The notes under the pieces were generated by a model. The model was given only the letters and a program-made list of their open reading frames with translations. It was not told where the DNA came from and did not search any database. Shown here piece after piece: positions 12,601 through 22,241 of a stretch of DNA of 64,000 nucleotides. Position 1 is the stretch's first letter. Every line of letters begins with the position of its first letter. Made by a program: the position numbers and the translations under genes. This stretch comes from Crocodylus rhombifer (Eukaryota; Chordata; Crocodylia; Crocodylidae): the NCBI GenBank assembly GCA_038503035.1, contig JAVSML010000041.1, positions 704,634-768,633 of the forward strand. The letters run 5' to 3'.

Positions 12601-15600
12601 ACATTTGGAGAATGACTCATCCGAAGTAGAAGATTCATTAACTCCCACGCGAGAATCTGCATTGATGTCTCCGTTCCAGCTGAGCCTGTGCCAAAAGTGC
12701 AGAACCCTACTTTGATGGATAGATTGTCACAGTCTGCCAGCTCCAGACTCCCATCAGGGTAAAATTCTTCCCCTCTGCAGAGCTTGTTGCAACACTAAAA
12801 ATCACAAGAAACATTTGTTTTGAACTTAGTTTCTTTGCAAGGGATTTCATTGAATCCTCTTTGCCGCAGTATATGCTTAGACCTTCAAACAGATGTAAGG
12901 ATTCAGTGGGTGCAGGCTCTTGTAAGCTAGTTTTTCAGCCATCCTCCTGGAATGGACACATCCTGGGTCAGGAGAACAGAGCTGCACCAGCTTATCCCCT
13001 TGTTTCCTCTTGTGCATGTCTCAATGTGTGGCTCTCTTCTTTGGGTGCACTGTTTATGGCGTGTTTTCTTGCTGTGCATAGTCACAATTATGTCCTCACC
13101 TAGTTTAAATCTTCTGTACATTTTACTTGAGTCAAATCCTTTCCTTTAAAAAGGAAAGGCCTGGCTTTGTCAGAAAGCTTGCGAATTCCACTGTATCTCG
13201 ATTCCAAAATACAATGATTGGAATCTATTTAGTACAGATTTAATTCCATATAGTACGTGTACTTCTTCACGTACAGTACATTTTACATCAAAGACTGGGT
13301 GCAAAACTAGAGACCAAATCAGGTGTGAGGCAGCCACTCACACTTTCCTCAATCAATAAATCAATCATTTGATGTTTCCAGAGTAGAGGCTTTCCCTAGA
13401 TAATACCATGTTGTCCCTGACTCCTTCGAGAGTGATTTCTAAATGCAAAAAAGTCAAAGTGTACCAGCTGCAAAATAATATTGCTTCCAAGACCTTGACA
13501 CATGATGTGTGGACATCAGTGTAAACTGACTTAGACCAATGAGGGGGGAAAAAAAAGGCAGACACAGAGTATATTCCTTATTAGAATCCATTGCTGAATT
13601 ATCTAAGGGGGAGTATACACCAGTATTGGCATTACATGTCTTCAGTTATCCCAAGTTAGTCATTTGTTCAATGCAGCTAGGCTATTACCTCCCTAAGTTG
13701 GTAATCAATGTTGTAATGGTGTCTACTGCAGCAGCAACTCGGGGATAATTGGTCATCTGTCTGCTCTGGGTCCCATGTAATCTGATGTAAATGATACCGT
13801 GTGAACATATTGTGTGTCTGGGTCCCAAGCTCTGTTAAATTGTGATGAAACGGTATAACCTGGAAGCCAGATGCAAAGATTAATTACTTAACTATATATA
13901 ACAAAAAAGTGAATGATTGTTCTGCAAGATGGAGTGAAGAGATTGGTTAGTACCTGCAGAGCGTACTGAGACCGTGGACCATGTGTTTACAGGTGCTTGC
14001 ACACATGGTCTAAATTGGGGGCGGGCATTTATTTTGGGGGGGAAGGCTGCTTACTGAGTTTTGGCAAGCCATCGAGGCCCGCATGACAGGCAGCCGGGGG
14101 TAGGTAACTATTATTTTCTAAAAATTTTTAAGAGGTCCTGCGGGCCGAATAGAATGGCCTGGCGAGCCATATGTGGCCTGCGGGCCGCATTTTGCCCACC
14201 CTTGGTCTAAATATACAAGCGCTTTCAGCTTCCTTGAATGAGAGGAGCAGGGTGGATCTGTAATAGGCACTGTGGGCAGCTTTAGGCATCTTTGTGTCCT
14301 CGCCTCTCATCACGGTGTCTGAGCATCTTCGACAAAGGCCTTGCCTAACCCACAAACTAATTGGAAGGAAGCAAATGTCAGGGTTTTTCCTAAATTCATA
14401 CATTGTAAGGCCAGAAGGGACCCGGGGAGATCATTGGGTCCAACCCCCTGCACCAAGCAGGAAAGACAACTGGGGGTCAGGTGACCCCAGCAAGGTGACT
14501 GTCTAGTCTCCTCTTGAAGATTTCCAGGGCAGGCGATTGCACCACGTCTGGAGGAAGCCTATCCCTGACCGTGAATAAGTTTTTCCTAATGTTGAGCCTG
14601 AATCGGTCTTCCAGGAATTTGTGGAATATATTAAAGATGCTAATAGGACAGAGTTATTGTGTGAGAGGTGTGCCAGCAGGTGGATTTAGCATTTAGTTTT
14701 GAATGCCTGAAGCTGGCAGCCATCTACTTCACCCACCAGTGAGTTCCTTGCTGTCTGTCCAGCTCCTGGGAGCCTTTTTTCTCCTGTAGTTGTTGATCTA
14801 TTTGGCAGCCTTTTCTTTCTTTCTTTTTCCTGTGGAGTGAAGCAGTTGTCACAAAAGGCTGATCTCATAGGAAGCTGGGGTCAGTACTACACAAAGGCTT
14901 TGGAAATCAGGAAAACAACCTGAACCTGGAGTGTGCGAGGAAGCCAGAGCAAAGACTGGATCGGAGTGATAAATTCCTGGCAATCTATGTTGATTTAAGA
15001 AGCCCATCTGTGGTTTCAGAACCAGATTTAGCTTTCTTTAGAACAGTGGTTCTCAACCTCATTGGACTTGAGGCACCCCTCCATAATGATTTTGAACTGA
15101 GTGATATTGAAACTTAAAAACTATTTTAATATTGCAGTGTTTGCCTCCTTGCAGAGGGGCTAGGCAGTGCAGTTGGGGGATCAGTCAGGCAAGGACAGGC
15201 GTGAGCCAGCACTTATCTGCTTATCTCCTCACACCTTCTGGCACCCCAGGGTGATGCAACACCCTGGTTGAGAATCTCGGTTTTGGGACAGCTGACTTTA
15301 ATTGGTAAATAGGGAGAGCTTTAGTAACTCAGCCTTGATGCCCAGAATCCCTGGATCTATCTGGATACAATCCTGCGGCTGACTGTAGACAGAAATGAGT
15401 GCTCCTTGCTAGCACAGCTGTTTGGGGACCTGAATTACCATGCCGTGCCTTAGCAAGCAGCAGGTCTTCAAAAGAGTTTGGCAGTGACTTTCTTTGGGTG
15501 GGAGTTGTAATGGAGGAGGCAAGCATTTTCAAAATGCTCTTTCTTAGCAGAATCATTTCTGCCTTTTCAGGTGGGAGCTGATCTTGGCCAAGTACTGATG

Positions 15601-18600
15601 GTGTGACTGACTGCAAGGGAAATTATAGCATTGGAAATTGTACATAGATTTCACTCTTGAAACTTAAGTAACTATTCTGTTGGCAGTGCATGAGCCAAAC
15701 ATACATCAATGGCTGGCTTGATTCTTTAACGAGGGCTGGTATTGGAGTGGAAAGTGCTGTTATATTAACTTTGAAAGTGGATGCTCCACTGAGTAACAAG
15801 CATCTGCTCCAAAACTTTAGCAGTTCCTGACTGTTGTCCATGTTTGCTTTTATTCTGATCCAGATATCCAGAGAGAAGAGGAGAAGGTGAAGCGGTCAAT
15901 AAAAGATGCTGCCAAAAAGGGTCAAAAAGATGTGTGCGTAGTTTTGGCCAAGGAGATGATCCGCTCTCGGAAGGCTGTGAGCAAACTCTACGCGTCCAAA
16001 GCGCACATGAACTCTGTTCTCATGGGGATGAAGAACCAGCTTGGTGAGAACATCTTTTTGAACCTCAGTGAAATTACTGTTTCTTAGGGTAACTGCAGAG
16101 GTGAGACTTGACACGCATGGAAGAACAGGGACCAAACCCTGCCAGAATTTGGGAAAAGGTTGTATATTTGGATCCATGTCTACTTGACTCCGAGCCTGAA
16201 AACCGTATTTATACTTGAATCACCTGCTCTGTCATGGGAGTTTTTTCTCTAGTGATGCTCAGTAGTTTTCATACCTGGCATGAATACCATTGATACTGAA
16301 TGCCCCCGTATCCCTGTACCACTCTGCCTGTTGAGGTTCTGTTATGGTCAGTTCTGGCAGGCTCTGGACGAGGTTTAGTTCATTCAGAAAAGCTTCCTGC
16401 ATCTTATAAATAACTGGGTCTGAAGCAAGAGTCATGTGGACTGTAGTGCTTGAGGGAGGATATGATTTTATTATATAAAATTAGGGAGCAGAGGAAGACT
16501 TTTTCCACTTTGAACCTGGACTGATCACTTATTCCATGCCACCCTTCTGCTTGGGCCCTCCCTCTCCCCTACCCCCTCCTTTGCCCAAACCCTTGCAGTC
16601 CATATTCAAATCTGTCTTGAGTATGCTTTCTGCAAGGTCTTTGGATCCCTCTCCATATTCCAGCTCCAGTAGCAATGAAGAAAAAAGGGATTTAGGGAAG
16701 ACTTATAAGGGGCTGCCTGATGAGACGAGCTCTGCAATGCAGATCTCTTTCTTTTTTTCTTTTTTTTTTTTTTTCCTTTCGATAAACCTCCTCTGGTCCA
16801 CAAAGAACCATAGGATCGTGACTCATCAGAACTGTTTGTCTGGTCTGCCTGTGTCAGTTCCACAGGGGAGGAAAAGCAGAGTCCAGAACAGCACGGGTAT
16901 ACAAGCAGCCTGCAAAAAGAATGGCTGATCAGTGACCTAGGAAACCTGAGGGGCAAAGTTGGACTGCAGGGAAAGGACTGGGGTAGGGAACCGTGATATT
17001 AGCTGACAGTTTGTGAGAAGAGTTGAGCCAGGAAGTGTGACTGCATAGTGGGGCCAGGGAGGCAGCATCGGAAGTCAAAAAAGCAACATAAGGTGGAGAC
17101 AGAAGTGGCAATTTTCTCTTGATCTGGCCCCCTGAAAGTGCTCCACAGCCATGACCAAACAAGTGCACAGCTGCAGAGCACTTAAAAGGACCCAATCCCA
17201 GCGCTGGAGGATGGTGCAGGCAGATTGGAGCACCTCAGGAGCTCCAATCCACCCATTCCCCCAACTCCAGCATGCCTGGGGAAGCCCCAGAACAAGCTCC
17301 CTCCCCTGCCTTCTACCCCTCCTGTCCAGACAGCACCAGAGCTGGGAGAGGAGGGGCAGAGCTAGGGTAGAGACACTGCAGAGACGGCCCCTTCAGATTG
17401 GAGCAATCCTCCAACAGCTAATGTCTGTTGGCTTGGCAGGATCCTTCTTAACTCATGGCACTTTCTGCAAAGCATCATGAGTTTAGGCCAGGGAGCTACA
17501 TTTCTGTCTGCACCTATAGATGGTGATGCAGTTGCTGGCTGCTCTGGATGTCTGGCTTGCACACAAAATAGTGCCTGTACTTGCATTTTAAATTTCTTCA
17601 GAGTACTTTGTCCAGAGTGGATGCTAATGGATGTCTGTGTTTGACAGATTGTTGTGGGATCTGGGATGGTTTGGCTACAAGGTTAGTAAAGCAAACCTTG
17701 GAGTCAGTTTCAGAACGTGCAATTTTAATATTTATTTTATCCATTCAAGTACTGTAGTGAATTGATCTGAACTGTCAGTATGGGAAATCAGGAGACTAAA
17801 ATCAGTGAGTGCGTCATGGTATAGAGGGACTTAATTTTGTCCCAAATGAAAAATTTAAAGGCAATCTTTGTAGCAATGCTGCAGCAGATACTTTTTCCTG
17901 GTGTTAATAGGAATATTATAGCCAACACTTTATCATCAAAGGAGTAAAAAAGGAAGTTGGGATTCATAGCTGGTACTTCTGTTAGATTGCTTTTGGTTTG
18001 AACAGCTCTTGAGTGTCAGTGAAACCAAGATTTGTGCCATTACTGTAGCATCTTAGTATACTATCTGGGCTAATGTTAAACGCATTTATATGGTATGAAC
18101 AGCAATACATGCAGTACACTGGCCTCTCTATGAGGATTGTCACTTCTTCGCTCCTCTTAAAGTTGAGGTTTTGCAACAGTTTTTCATTCAGGATTTGACA
18201 TTCAGGCAACTCCAAGTACCAGTAAAGAAATGCACTTGAGGTGCTTCAGAGAAACTGTATGTTGTGGTGGGTAGTTAAATTAGCCACCACAAAGAATACC
18301 GATAAAGCCACCCTAGAATGCAAGCTGGTCCAGCTTCTTGTTGAAAAAGTAGGTAATTGCCAATCATTTGGTTCAGTAATAACTTTCTGTAGGAGAGGTC
18401 AGGCTGGCCTGACTTCCTTGCGAAGGGTCGCAGTGACCTCCATAGGACTTCTAAGTCTCTGAGAATGTCAGACTTTAGAGACAACTTCATAGGAAATCAA
18501 GACAGCTGATTTTTGCAAGCAGTCAGGTCCCGTGGAGATGTTGCAGGGCTCGCTACCTGCATGGAAGCCTCAGTAAGGCTTCCCACCTGAGAAAAACAAG

Positions 18601-21600
18601 CAGGACCTGGGCTTTATACCTTCCTCTTCTAAAGTATGTACCAGTGGGGTCAAATCTGTCCTGCCACAGCTTTGGTAGTAGCTTTTGGGGAAACTTGTCA
18701 GTGGTGCTCATCATCTCAGCAGTACTTCAATAGAAATTCTTCAGGTCTTTCAGAAATGGGTGAGAGCAGGAGCTGCATCTCTTCCCTCTGTAGCAGCCAA
18801 CCTTAAGCATAAAGATGACTGAGTAAATGGGCATTTCATTTCTTAATACTTACTTAGACTACAAAGGGAGAGGGATTTGTACAGGACTTGCGTTCTGCCA
18901 GAGGTAGGGCTCACTAAGAAGTTTTTCATGTTTTCTCTTCCAGCTGTTCTGAGAGTCGCGGGCTCATTACAGAAGAGCACGGAAGTCATGAAAGCCATGC
19001 AGAATCTAATAAAAATCCCTGAAATTCAGGCCACAATGAGAGAATTATCCAAAGAAATGATGAAGGTAAGATCTGTAAGGCAAGTGATAAACTTCATTAA
19101 CAACTGAGATATTTCAAAGGAGTGGCCAGCCCCCAAGTGACGCCAGTAGCCTGTGTGTGGCACACAGCAGACTGGGCAGGGAGCAGGAAAATGGGGTGGG
19201 AGGCTGAAAGTAGAGCAACAGATCAGACACGAGAAGGGGATTGAAGAGGTGCTTGGGGAGGGCAGGAGGTTGGCCACCCCTGTTCTAGCATCTAGACACT
19301 GCAAACACATGGGAAGGCTGCCTGTGTCTCAGAGCTTATGTTGTAGATAGGGGAGACAGTAGAAGAGAAGGAGGCATGGTGGTGAAACTGGCTGGGAATT
19401 TTTCATCTGTTAAACTTCTGCAAATGATTGCGTCAGTGCGTCAGAAACGGACACTTTGCAGGGAGGTCCCTGTGTGGGCAAAGCTCTATTGAGGAAAGTG
19501 GCTCAGGTCTGCAATGAGATTTCTGCTGGAGAAATGGACTGATGTCTACCCTAGCATAGCTGATAGTCCAGAGGTTGGGAACTCACTTGGGATGTAGGGG
19601 CCAGGTTCAAATCCATGAAATGAATCAGGCAGGCTTTGAGCCTTTGTCTCTCGCATATTGGGTATGTGCTCCAATTACTGGGCTGCTGGGTGTTTGAGCA
19701 GTGTGTGCCTCCTCCTGATGTACAATGGGGAATTTTCTAAAATTCTCAACTGTGTACGGGGTGAGAAAACTATCATCTTTGTTTACTGCCATTAAAGGGA
19801 GACTGGTTAAAAGGAAAGATTTTGAAGCAGTTCTTTTCCTGTGTTCATACTTTAGACTTCATTATTCAGAACACTGTTGCACAATGCCATGCCCAAGCGA
19901 TCTTTTCTTTTCTTTTCCTAAAGCATGTGACTTTGCGTTGTACTTAGAACAGTTTTGCAGTTTAGGTCACAAACCCTAAAAGGGGTTAATAATTTATACT
20001 TACACATTTCTCTTGTTCCCTGTGGAATTAACAATACACAAAGAAAATCTGAGACTCTCATTAATGAATCAGTAACATACAGCGTAGGTTCTGAAAGGTT
20101 TCAGTGCTATCAGTTGAGAGTTAAACATTATTAATTGTTCAGCAGTACAGCTAAGAGTAGCTGCATGTTTGAGTAATCCAGTGAATAACTTCAGTTTGCC
20201 TCTTCTTCTGCCTTTTGGTTGTCCTTTGTCCCACTGGTATAAGGACAAACCTTGTGTTTCCCCTGCCAAAAAAACTTGAGCTGGGTGTATGTTTAAAGTA
20301 ACAAAGAAACAAATTCTGCTGCACGCTAACCTCATGAGGAACTCTGAAAATCATAAGCAATTGTGAGTGGATGGTGCAATAGAGGACAGTGCCCTTGCTG
20401 TAGCAGGCTGCTCTAGGGAGCAAAGCTTAAGTTCCCCAGTGGGTCTGACTGCCATAGACCTATTTTGGAGCCAGGAGAGTAACTCAGCTTTCTTGAGGGT
20501 CCTGTTCTCCAGCTGGGCTTGACTAATCCCCAGAAATGAACATACTGCTCCTGTTACTCTTCAGGCAGGTATAATAGAGGAAATGCTGGAGGACACCTTT
20601 GAAAGTATGGAAGACCAAGAGGAAATGGAAGAGGAGGCAGAGATGGAAATTGATAAAATCCTGTTTGAAATCACAGCTGGTAAGTGTATGCACTTTGTGT
20701 GTGTGTCCAAAATAGCACACAAATGCCTGAAGTGGCAGAAGGTAGGTGCCAAAGTCTCCACAAGCAGTCAACAAAAGCAGTTTTTATGTGTACGTGCTCC
20801 CCCACCAACCCCTGCCCCCTGTATCCACCTGCAAGTTGCTTAGTGCCAAAAGTTCTGCTACCAGGCATGTCCAGAGGTACCACCAGCTATCTGGGATTGA
20901 CTGTGCAGCTAGGAATGCAGCACTCATGGATCTGGAGGATGTCAAAATGGAGCCTGATCCTGTAGCCCAGCAATGCAGATGTGTCCCTGGGAAGATTCTG
21001 AATTGTTCCCTGCTCCTGAGGATGTTTCTGAAGCTTATTAAGCAGGGACCAAAACCCACAACTAGCAACAACTTTTACTAGTGATGTGGACTTCATCAGG
21101 GCTATGCAGGCAGGCTCACATTTGTCTATGCTCTGTGCATCTTTCCTTTTGTACAGGCCCAGGTTCAGCAAGGCCAGGGGGGTGGCATCATCCCAGCCTA
21201 ACCTGTAATCTGGTTAGCGCACTCTCTGAAGAGGTTTGAAGGCCCTTAAAAGCGGAGGGCCTGGAACCGAGGTCACCCCTTTCCTGGGCATGTGCTGTGA
21301 CCTTTAGGCTATTACATGAAAGGCAAATGCTCCCATCCTCTCTGCAGCCAAGTAATTTCCTGTCACTTTTCTTCTTTGATGTTTAGAAAGCTGCTCTGAA
21401 TATCAGCCTTGCACTAGTATTGGCTCAGGGCTGTGGGTAGATGCTGGAGGCCAAGAGAGAGAGGGCTTCATATGTTCTTCTCATAAGGGACAGTAAACCT
21501 GGGCAGGCCGTAGGCCCCTTAATGACCAGGTGTATGTTGTCAGTAGCAAGTAGCTGGCTCAGTGGCATGCTCTTACCTCCTTGCTCTAGGAGGTCCATAA

Positions 21601-21876
21601 TCAGTTATCACTGGCTGACTGCACATTTTATAGGTACAAAAGTAACTTCTCAAGCAGCTGTTACCTACTTGATACATGCAGATGAGCAACTGTAACCACA
21701 CACTCAAAGCTTCCTTCTCTGGCTTGTTTGCAGGGGCCTTGGGTAAAGCACCTAGTAAAGTTACAGATGCTCTTCCAGAACCTGAACCCATAGGTGCTGC
21801 CGCCGCTGCTGTTGCAGTTGAGGAGGAGGAAGATATTGAAGCAATGCAGTCACGCTTGGCTACACTCCGGAGCTAA
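3621..21876 (+). CDS. CHMP3: CHMP3 (charged multivesicular body protein 3), complete, six coding exons
   Basis: CHMP3 (yeast Vps24) is a core ESCRT-III subunit. It co-polymerises with CHMP2A and CHMP4 on membranes for multivesicular body formation, cytokinetic abscission and membrane repair. Exons 3621-3665, 9038-9098, 15864-16043, 18944-19065, 20565-20679 and 21734-21876 join in phase into 221 codons plus stop; the human protein has 222. The N-terminus MGLFGKTPEKPPKEL and the basic helix RKEMRVIDRQIR match the family, including the membrane-binding, autoinhibited charged core. The C-terminus ends in EAMQSRLATLRS, the MIT-interacting motif read by VPS4 and by deubiquitinases such as AMSH. The only divergent part is the linker before it, where an alanine/valine stretch precedes a short acidic run, while human CHMP3 is mostly acidic there. 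KDM3A follows on the opposite strand, tail to tail. Identification is firm; the transcript ends are inferred. Confidence 0.97.
4679..4740 (+). mobile_element. hAT DNA transposon end fragment
   Basis: CAGAGGTAGGCAACGTTTTT followed by 'ggctggagtgccgaaagcc' resembles the left end of hAT elements with CAGNGGTNGGCAA-type ends. No matching right end was found. Confidence 0.45.
5975..6120 (-). repeat. MIR-like SINE (minus orientation)
   Basis: The order 'acagctgggaaacaaaggtg', 'gatcaagtgacttactcaga' and 'aacagaacccagactccctt' matches the reverse-complement MIR core: the 'aaactgaggca' block, the 'aagtgacttgccca' block and the 'gaacccagg' block. Confidence 0.7.
6225..7214. mobile_element. About 1-kb imperfect palindromic (fold-back) DNA transposon
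   Basis: The two halves are imperfect reverse complements. For example, 'gagcagtgtctggccagtaa' near 6400 pairs with 'ttactggtcggacactactc' near 7085. The termini pair as TAGAGCTGCACTGATA on the left and 'tattggtgcacccct' on the right. Candidate 8-bp flanks (gatttaaa and gatgtaag) agree at six positions, as an old hAT insertion would. The arms are G-rich then C-rich, and the left arm carries a 48-bp tandem duplication (6433 and 6481). The open frames inside follow from composition; I see no transposase. Confidence 0.6.
6433..6528 (+). repeat. Two-copy tandem repeat, 48-bp unit
   Basis: Both units begin 'caacttaaggcccccat' (6433 and 6481) and continue with a G-rich stretch. This is a local duplication inside the left arm of the palindromic element. 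Confidence 0.75.
7591..7740 (+). mobile_element. Partial second copy of the palindromic element family
   Basis: GTGCACCAATACATCGG at 7595 resembles the element terminus. 'ggctgatgtggctggtagtg' followed by 'ttgccaataaatg' parallels 'gctcatgtggctaataatg' followed by 'ttaccgatagatg' of the copy near 6305. Only one arm is recognisable. Confidence 0.5.
7928..8212 (-). pseudogene. LINE ORF2 C-terminal remnant with a zinc-knuckle-like motif
   Basis: The minus-strand frame ends in CLSCNRTCRSCIGLVSHSEIH. This matches the C-x2-C-x3-C-x3-GL-x-SH-x3-H pattern I associate with the C-terminus of some vertebrate non-LTR retrotransposon ORF2 proteins. The preceding region is basic and low in hydrophobic residues, also as in those tails. 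The reverse transcriptase part is absent. The family (L2-like or other) cannot be fixed by eye, and a chance match is possible. Confidence 0.4.
9038..9098 (+). CDS. CHMP3: CHMP3 coding exon 2
   Basis: 61 nt after a long T-rich tract and ag acceptor. It codes VNEWSLKMRKEMRVIDRQIR plus one base, with donor gtttgt. The basic helix alpha-1 contributes to membrane binding. Confidence 0.95.
11900..12150 (-). mobile_element. Old CR1 remnant (minus orientation)
   Basis: 'tctcctccagtttctcagca' and 'gtgcccagaactggacacag' correspond to the reverse complement of the CR1 reverse transcriptase C-terminal coding region (the 'CxxFWxPHF' area). The frame is broken throughout. Confidence 0.5.
14015..14203. 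mobile_element. hAT MITE, 189 bp, with perfect target-site duplication
   Basis: The 8-bp sequence GGTCTAAA occurs directly before (14007-14014) and after (14204-14211). The ends TTGGGGGCGGGCA and TGCCCACCCTT are inverted repeats. 'cctgcgggccgcattttgcc' is typical of the right end of this hAT group. Non-coding. Confidence 0.8.
14395..14640 (-). mobile_element. CR1 3'-end fragment (minus orientation)
   Basis: It begins 'acattgtaaggccagaaggg' and continues with 'gatcattgggtccaaccccc' and 'gtgaataagtttttcctaat', all standard in reversed CR1 3' ends. The copy at 58.1 kb has the same order. Confidence 0.75.
15044..15280. mobile_element. hAT MITE, 237 bp
   Basis: The left end is CAGTGGTTCTCAACC (15044-15058) and the right end GGTTGAGAATCTCGG, an imperfect inverted repeat. 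The candidate 8-bp flanks ctttagaa and ttttggga agree at five positions, so the copy is old. Confidence 0.65.
15864..16043 (+). CDS. CHMP3: CHMP3 coding exon 3
   Basis: 180 nt. It codes the long helical hairpin, including VKRSIKDAAKKGQKDV and KAHMNSVLMGMKNQL, which is almost identical to human. The acceptor is ccag and the donor gtgaga; the exon enters and leaves in phase 1. Confidence 0.96.
16044..18943 (+). other. CHMP3: CHMP3 intron 3
   Basis: 2.9 kb with a T-rich tract near 16745-16775. I see no repeat or gene that I can name. Confidence 0.7.
18944..19065 (+). CDS. CHMP3: CHMP3 coding exon 4
   Basis: 122 nt after acceptor cttccag. It codes AVLRVAGSLQKSTEVMKAMQ and KIPEIQATMRELSKEMMK, with donor gtaaga in phase 0. 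This is the helix alpha-3/alpha-4 region. Confidence 0.96.
19560..19695. repeat. tRNA-like fold-back repeat
   Basis: 'gaggttgggaactcacttgg' followed by 'gatgtaggggccaggttcaa' contains a B-box-like GGTTCAAATCC near 19610. The second half ('gcctttgtctctcgcatatt', then 'ccaattactgggctgc') is a degraded reverse complement of the first. I associate the pattern with an old amniote tRNA-like interspersed repeat; the family name is not certain. Confidence 0.5.
20565..20679 (+). CDS. CHMP3: CHMP3 coding exon 5
   Basis: 115 nt after acceptor cttcag. It codes AGIIEEMLEDTFESMEDQ followed by an acidic helix and LFEITA, with donor gtaagt in phase 1. The acidic C-terminal half folds back on the core in the closed, inactive state of the family. 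Confidence 0.96.
21200..21345. repeat. Second tRNA-like fold-back repeat
   Basis: 'ctggttagcgcactctctga' and the distal 'gcatgtgctgtgacctttag' face each other as in the copy at 19.6 kb, with 'ggaaccgaggtc' in the middle. It lies in CHMP3 intron 5 and is more decayed than the first copy. Confidence 0.4.
21734..21876 (+). CDS. CHMP3: CHMP3 coding exon 6 with stop
   Basis: 143 nt including TAA at 21874-21876. It codes ALGKAPSKVTDALPEPEP, an alanine-rich linker, an acidic run and the MIM-type tail EAMQSRLATLRS. Confidence 0.96.
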
Positions 21877-22235
21877 ATTGCTGGGTACAGACTGACTTTT
21901 GGTTTGCTCTGGAATGTTCTATCCACATACAGCTTTATATGTGAAAGTACCTTCTGTAATATACTTTTTTTTCCCCCCCTGGGTTTGTATTCTATAAGAG
22001 ATTATTTTTACCATTTTTCTGTTAAACCTGTGAGAGGGTGTGGGGAAATGGAGGTGGGGCTGTGCTGTCTTGTATGATTTTCAAGAGAGAAAAACCCTGA
22101 AACTATGTTCTTTGCATCAAGTAGCATCTTCCCCCTAACAAAGCACTTTCATTGGCTTAAGTCTGCTGCCCAAACCACTTGATGTTATCAAGTCTGTACA
22201 TTTTTTTTTTTTCCTGAAACACTACAAGCACGTTT

Positions 22236-22241
22236 ATTAAA
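22236..22241 (+). terminator. CHMP3: Probable CHMP3 polyadenylation signal ATTAAA
   Basis: ATTAAA lies 360 bp after the stop codon and is followed by T- and GT-rich sequence. The overlapping TTTATT (22233-22238) is AATAAA on the minus strand, so the site could in principle serve either strand. No AATAAA was seen nearer to the CHMP3 stop. Confidence 0.5.

Larger units (their letters stand above)
9099..15863 (+). other. CHMP3: CHMP3 intron 2
   Basis: 6.8 kb. It contains old CR1 pieces near 11.9 kb and 14.4 kb and two hAT MITEs (14015-14203 and 15044-15280). 9870-10340 is richer in GC, with 'gtgcgcatgtgcag' and 'tgcacatgcacc' facing each other; it is probably an unclassified DNA element. 10350-11870 and 12200-14000 show nothing recognisable. 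Confidence 0.8.
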
